Below are positions 8,201-9,725 of a stretch of DNA of 9,725 nucleotides, one piece after another. Source of the DNA: CAZBZG01 sp964496245 (lineage in GTDB: Bacteria > Planctomycetota > SZUA-567). The notes below the pieces were generated by a model. It ran no database searches, was not told where the DNA came from, and worked only from the letters and a program-made list of their open reading frames with translations. Location: the NCBI GenBank assembly GCA_964496245.1, contig CAZBZG010000183.1, positions 1 to 9,725 on the forward strand, written 5' to 3'. Each line of letters begins with the position of its first letter. Position 1 is the stretch's first letter. Position numbers and translations under genes: made by a program.

Positions 8201-9082
8201 CAGCCCCTCGTGGACACGGCCCAGGTGATAGTGAAGCCGGACGCGGTCTTCCCGCACGAGTTCGAACTCCGCCGGCAGGTAACGGAGCCCGCTCCGCAAA
8301 GGCTGCTGTTGTCCCCGTGCGGCCGGCCCCGCAGCTGTTTCGGCGTACTGGCGCTCCAGTTCCTGCTGGCGGAACTCCTGATCCAACTTCTGCAGTTCGG
8401 CCAGGGCCCGGTGGAAGCGCTGCAGCTCGATCGTGGTCACGGCCGCGTGGTAGCGAAGGTACCACAGCCGTCGTCGGCGGCGCGCCGCGAGTTCCGCCGG
8501 GGGCGGCACGCCCCCCTGATCGGTCGTCCCGAAGTTGCCCTTCACATACGCCGCTTCGTCAGAAACGAACCGTTCAAGCCCTTCCCATTCGATCGCTCGT
8601 CGATAGGACAGCGAAGCTTCTTCATAGCGCTCGCGCCGCTCGAGCGGGATGTGATCGGCATAGAGGCGGGAGGCCTCGGCCATGAGCAGATAGGGGTTGA
8701 TGAAATCGGGATGGTCGGCGATCTCCCGAAAGCGATGCAGGAAGAGAATCTCGAAGTCCGTGCGGGCGCTGCGAATCTCGGCTTCAAGCCGTTCGGGGTC
8801 AAGCGACGCGTCCGGGTCCTTGACGCGACGCAGGGATGCCAGGCCGGCGGCGTAGAGTTCCCGGGCGGGCTTGGGCTTAAAGGAGACCCGCTCGGGCTTG
8901 ACAGAGTAGGCCAGCGCGGCAAAGCCGAGAGAGAAAGCGAGAAAAATGAGCGGATGGTAGTACCACAGCGCGTCGAGAACGTGCCAAAGGAGGCTACGGT
9001 CCCCTTCGGTTTCCGCCGGCGCCCCGAGGTCCGCTTCAGGCGCCTGCGCTTCTTCGGCCAGCGGTTCTGTCTGCTCAGCCAC
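5249..9082 (-). CDS. Giant membrane-anchored TPR protein of a flagellar operon
   Basis: This 1277-residue protein has an acidic N-terminus (1-38), one membrane segment (about 39-61, ALWYYHPLIFLAFSLGFAAL), then a very long helical body. TPR-like units are visible near residues 283-310 (HYHLGRVHEGLGEQQKAQRA), 500-565 (KRDLERARRLF then GELDKAKTRLL), 845-945 (QAGRNFYHAGLYERAAETF, LLGRAYRNLGQFRDAVRVY, ALFYLGWVYLQQE) and 1165-1255 (AFFLLAQNYTQEG and CLRRLGQREEAERQYALA). No catalytic motif is apparent. TPR arrays usually bind other proteins, so a scaffold role at the flagellar base is plausible; Campylobacter PflA and the Borrelia collar protein FlcA are TPR-type membrane-linked flagellar scaffolds, though homology is not shown here. 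The start is GTG, overlapping the end of the merR-like gene by 8 bp (GTGGCTGA), which indicates translational coupling. Which side of the membrane the body lies on is unclear. Confidence 0.9.
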   Translation of the reverse strand: MAEQTEPLAEEAQAPEADLGAPAETEGDRSLLWHVLDALWYYHPLIFLAFSLGFAALAYSVKPERVSFKPKPARELYAAGLASLRRVKDPDASLDPERLEAEIRSARTDFEILFLHRFREIADHPDFINPYLLMAEASRLYADHIPLERRERYEEASLSYRRAIEWEGLERFVSDEAAYVKGNFGTTDQGGVPPPAELAARRRRRLWYLRYHAAVTTIELQRFHRALAELQKLDQEFRQQELERQYAETAAGPAARGQQQPLRSGLRYLPAEFELVREDRVRLHYHLGRVHEGLGEQQKAQRAYRLFLLQAPRSQERFLALMRLGGMHMSRGRELLTATVRKEAGPAAVREAQHHFRLAADKYSQVVEAAAPEGVLREAYFRGGMAYLAMARGTEVGRRTWWDVFSAQATALRGVLKAFAGRELPERTQRVPGALGRLIVGGGVELPVPLGLVVDGATGGGFALAVAERSTQRARRDQLLDQARSFFAGAAGGEGERFTASARVMIARTLLAKRDLERARRLFRHTRETYPEPEIETACIWGEAKAYLLDGELDKAKTRLLGGMEKTEPSRLQEGEVSWVEFCRALAKHGPAAEAGPARRVWALLPADARETVRWVARTRRADEHRRGRLLLAMNRILRRQDLYAASAFASVVLPHEAVWLLNRDPASFDVQEREWLNRRLLHAAFPQMIAEGAKATQHRGLPGAAALPSGLLIEEDDVMSDLQRLARAYVSRADGLQEETRRVARERQATPESRILPSSVRTLYVRQRRALHAATQVNEFLLDRYHPNRSDLFMETAEIVERLAEVVADRPFVEEQNALRLVAKAARSYLEAVRAAPQAAREEEALWQAGRNFYHAGLYERAAETFTEYLEKYKTSDRAGIVQNLLGRAYRNLGQFRDAVRVYRDNADRRTPAGHKALFYLGWVYLQQEQDVDVDGTVQDRIGDPERPQPRRVRGILQIESALQAFNRIRELPGLSPESRPWRWATFGLGRTWFRIAERERARELAAREAGEQPRPDLWIEFYRDKAQAYLREALNRYRFRSTDGAGGLDPARQPEDYGEVVCARFVAEYYLARVQTVLREALGDPVWGARARRHFEHLIDAEVYPDAVFHTPDPDQLYLAIARAAEVQEEGGRTAGIRQLHPLLGVVEGPVYSPRLLRHLRRNAFFLLAQNYTQEGNRLEQEAPERAKDAFRSAYGVYQVAHDRLPPEDAPLIMYRQAECLRRLGQREEAERQYALARNTARTLRAAETAPLKFLGPDYWAELSAERLQDHEDGF

Positions 9083-9374
9083 GGGTCGTCCACCCTCCCG
9101 AGGGGGCCCCTGCGCTCTGCGACGGAGCAGGGCCCGCGCATCCCTCTTCGTTGGTGAGGAACGCGCGGATCTCCGCCAACGTCTTGCGTTCCTTCAGCGC
9201 CTGGATGCGTTCGAGGCGATCGAACACCCACTCGTCGTAAAGCCGGTGATTGCCGTCGGTGCGCGCCGCTTCGGTGATCAGGCCCCGCACCGTATAGTTG
9301 TGTAGCGTTTGCCGGGAGATCCCGGTGTGGCGCATGATCTCGCCGATGCGGTACAGCTTGCGGGGCGGCTTCAC
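9075..9374 (-). CDS. Small MerR-family transcription regulator
   Basis: The 99-residue product starts with a MerR winged-helix DNA-binding domain: YRIGEIMRHTGISRQTLHNY (8-27, helix-turn-helix), then VRGLI, the wing region with NHRLYDEWVFDRLERI, and a short dimerisation helix (QALKERKTLAEIRAFLTNEE). After residue 79 there is only a low-complexity Gly/Ser/Pro tail, so no effector-binding domain and no metal-binding Cys cluster is present. It is therefore likely a structural or constitutive MerR-like regulator rather than a metal or drug sensor. The GTG start is supported by AGGGAG (9384-9389) nine bases upstream. It is the first gene of the operon and overlaps the TPR gene by 8 bp. A dyad in the promoter upstream is a candidate for its own binding site, so autoregulation is likely. 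Confidence 0.88.
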   Translation of the reverse strand: MKPPRKLYRIGEIMRHTGISRQTLHNYTVRGLITEAARTDGNHRLYDEWVFDRLERIQALKERKTLAEIRAFLTNEEGCAGPAPSQSAGAPSGGWTTRG

Positions 9375-9497
9375 AGTGCAATACTCCCTGGACCAGGCCT
9401 ACATCTGGCGCAAGCGCCGAGAACGAGGAGACTTCGTATCCCTCTGTCGCAGCAGGCAGAAGAACAACGCGGCCGAGATCCATCCAACCGAGACCGT

Positions 9498-9525
9498 ATT
9501 TTATATTTTACGTTTTGTAAATCAA
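9498..9525 (-). promoter_or_regulatory. Promoter of the merR-TPR-flagellar operon
   Basis: TTGATT (9525-9520), a 16-base spacer and TAAAAT (9503-9498) form a sigma70-type promoter with 4 of 6 and 5 of 6 matches in the only strongly AT-rich stretch of the window. The start would be near 9491, giving a leader of about 117 bases to the GTG at 9374. Confidence 0.6.
9507..9521. promoter_or_regulatory. Dyad operator in the promoter spacer, candidate MerR-like site
   Basis: TTTAC-N5-GTAAA is a perfect inverted repeat with 5-bp arms. It lies between the -35 and -10 boxes, overlapping the -35 box by two bases. MerR-family proteins bind dyads exactly in this place, and the first gene downstream encodes one. 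Unlike classical MerR promoters, the spacer is 16 bp rather than 19-20 bp, so simple repression would be as plausible as activation by DNA twisting. Confidence 0.5.
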
Positions 9526-9557
9526 GCATCCTATCCGGAAATCGTTGACAGCCAGGG

Positions 9558-9585
9558 GCTGCCGCGCAACAGGCTTGCGGGCAGC
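9558..9585. other. Long hairpin in the divergent control region
   Basis: GCTGCC-(G)-CGCAA, loop CAGGC, TTGCG-GGCAGC gives 11 base pairs with one bulged G. On the plus strand it is followed, after GGGGGC, by TTTT, which makes it terminator-like in that direction, but no plus-strand gene is seen upstream. On the minus strand no T-run follows. It could end a minor transcript, insulate the two promoters, or be a protein-binding site. Confidence 0.5.
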
Positions 9586-9680
9586 GGGGGCTTTTACAAG
9601 GCCATACGTTTCCAACCGGGAACTCCTTGCGGGGCCAGGCCCAATCCTTCCCGCGGTCGCGCGCTTCAGCAGCTTTTCGC

Positions 9681-9710
9681 TTGACGCGGACCATGCACTA
9701 ACCGTATACT
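9681..9710 (+). promoter_or_regulatory. Divergent sigma70 promoter pointing out of the window
   Basis: TTGACG (9681-9686), an 18-base spacer and TATACT (9705-9710) match the sigma70 consensus in 5 of 6 positions each. Transcription would start near 9717 and read rightward, away from the flagellar operon. This is the best sigma70 match in the window. The gene it serves lies outside. Confidence 0.6.
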
Positions 9711-9725
9711 GTCAAAGAAGAAAGA

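Larger units (their letters stand above)
9375..9725. other. Gene-free control region upstream of the operon
   Basis: These 351 bases hold no convincing gene. Open frames exist on both strands, but their translations are Cys/Arg/Pro-rich without family features. The region contains a leader of about 115 bases before merR, an AT-rich minus-strand promoter with a dyad (9498-9525), a long hairpin (9558-9585), an 11-bp palindrome GGGCCAGGCCC (about 9632-9642), and a plus-strand promoter (9681-9710). It thus looks like a divergent control region between this operon and a gene to the right of the window. Confidence 0.6.

Noticed and set aside
5747..9157. Plus-strand open frame of 1136 codons opposite the TPR gene
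   Set aside because: Its codons lie in exact register with those of the minus-strand gene, so plus-strand stops would need TTA, CTA or TCA codons in the TPR gene, which GC-rich genes avoid. The translation is rich in Arg, His, Pro and Gly with no family features.
9541..9573. Plus-strand promoter starting with TTGACA at 9545-9550
   Set aside because: The -35 box is perfect, but at 16-18 bp downstream there is only GC-rich sequence with no acceptable -10 box.
9298..9694. Small open frames on both strands in the upstream region (128, 79 and 107 codons)
   Set aside because: Compositions look random, none has a convincing ribosome binding site or family signature, and they overlap the promoter, dyad and hairpin.

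Overview
This window is a flagellar regulatory and rod-gene cluster of a bacterium with high G+C content (about 60-65 % by eye). All nine recognisable complete genes lie on the minus strand, so the operon reads from the right edge to the left edge. In transcription order they are: a small MerR-type regulator (9374-9075), a 1277-residue membrane-anchored TPR protein (9082-5249), a FlgN-like export chaperone (5232-4759), a soluble PAS-type sensor histidine kinase (4710-3469), a sigma54-dependent response regulator of the FlrC/FleR/NtrC kind (3405-2026), the rod protein FlgB (1740-1297), a small unrecognised helical protein (1264-950), the rod protein FlgC (931-506) and the basal-body adaptor FliE (386-75). 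The first codons of a further gene, by position perhaps fliF, may begin at the left edge.

The sequence alone does not fix the organism. FlgB, FlgC, FliE, FlgN and an FlrB/FlrC-like pair show a flagellated bacterium that uses sigma54 control. The MerR-like gene and giant TPR gene at the head of the cluster, and the gene wedged between flgB and flgC, do not match the layout in Enterobacteria, Bacillus or the well-known polar flagellates. A planctomycete-like or other poorly studied diderm lineage is a guess, not a demonstrated assignment.

Layout: 9375-9725 is a gene-free control region. It holds a good minus-strand promoter with a perfect TTTAC-N5-GTAAA dyad in its spacer, a long hairpin, and a near-consensus plus-strand promoter pointing out of the window. 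merR and the TPR gene overlap by 8 bp, and TPR-flgN and flgN-kinase are closely spaced. The regulator is followed by a 285-bp gap that holds the best candidate promoters for the rod genes, including a sigma54-like element about 45 bp before flgB.

Working model (inference): the MerR-like protein controls the whole operon from its upstream dyad. The kinase phosphorylates the regulator, which then activates sigma54 promoters, perhaps the one just ahead of flgB, so that rod genes follow the regulators in time. Two intercistronic gaps (kinase/regulator and flgB/small gene) share one design: a hairpin starts at the upstream stop codon and ends just before the next ribosome binding site. This suggests control of protein ratios by RNA structure. 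The least explained elements are the giant TPR protein and the small gene between flgB and flgC.
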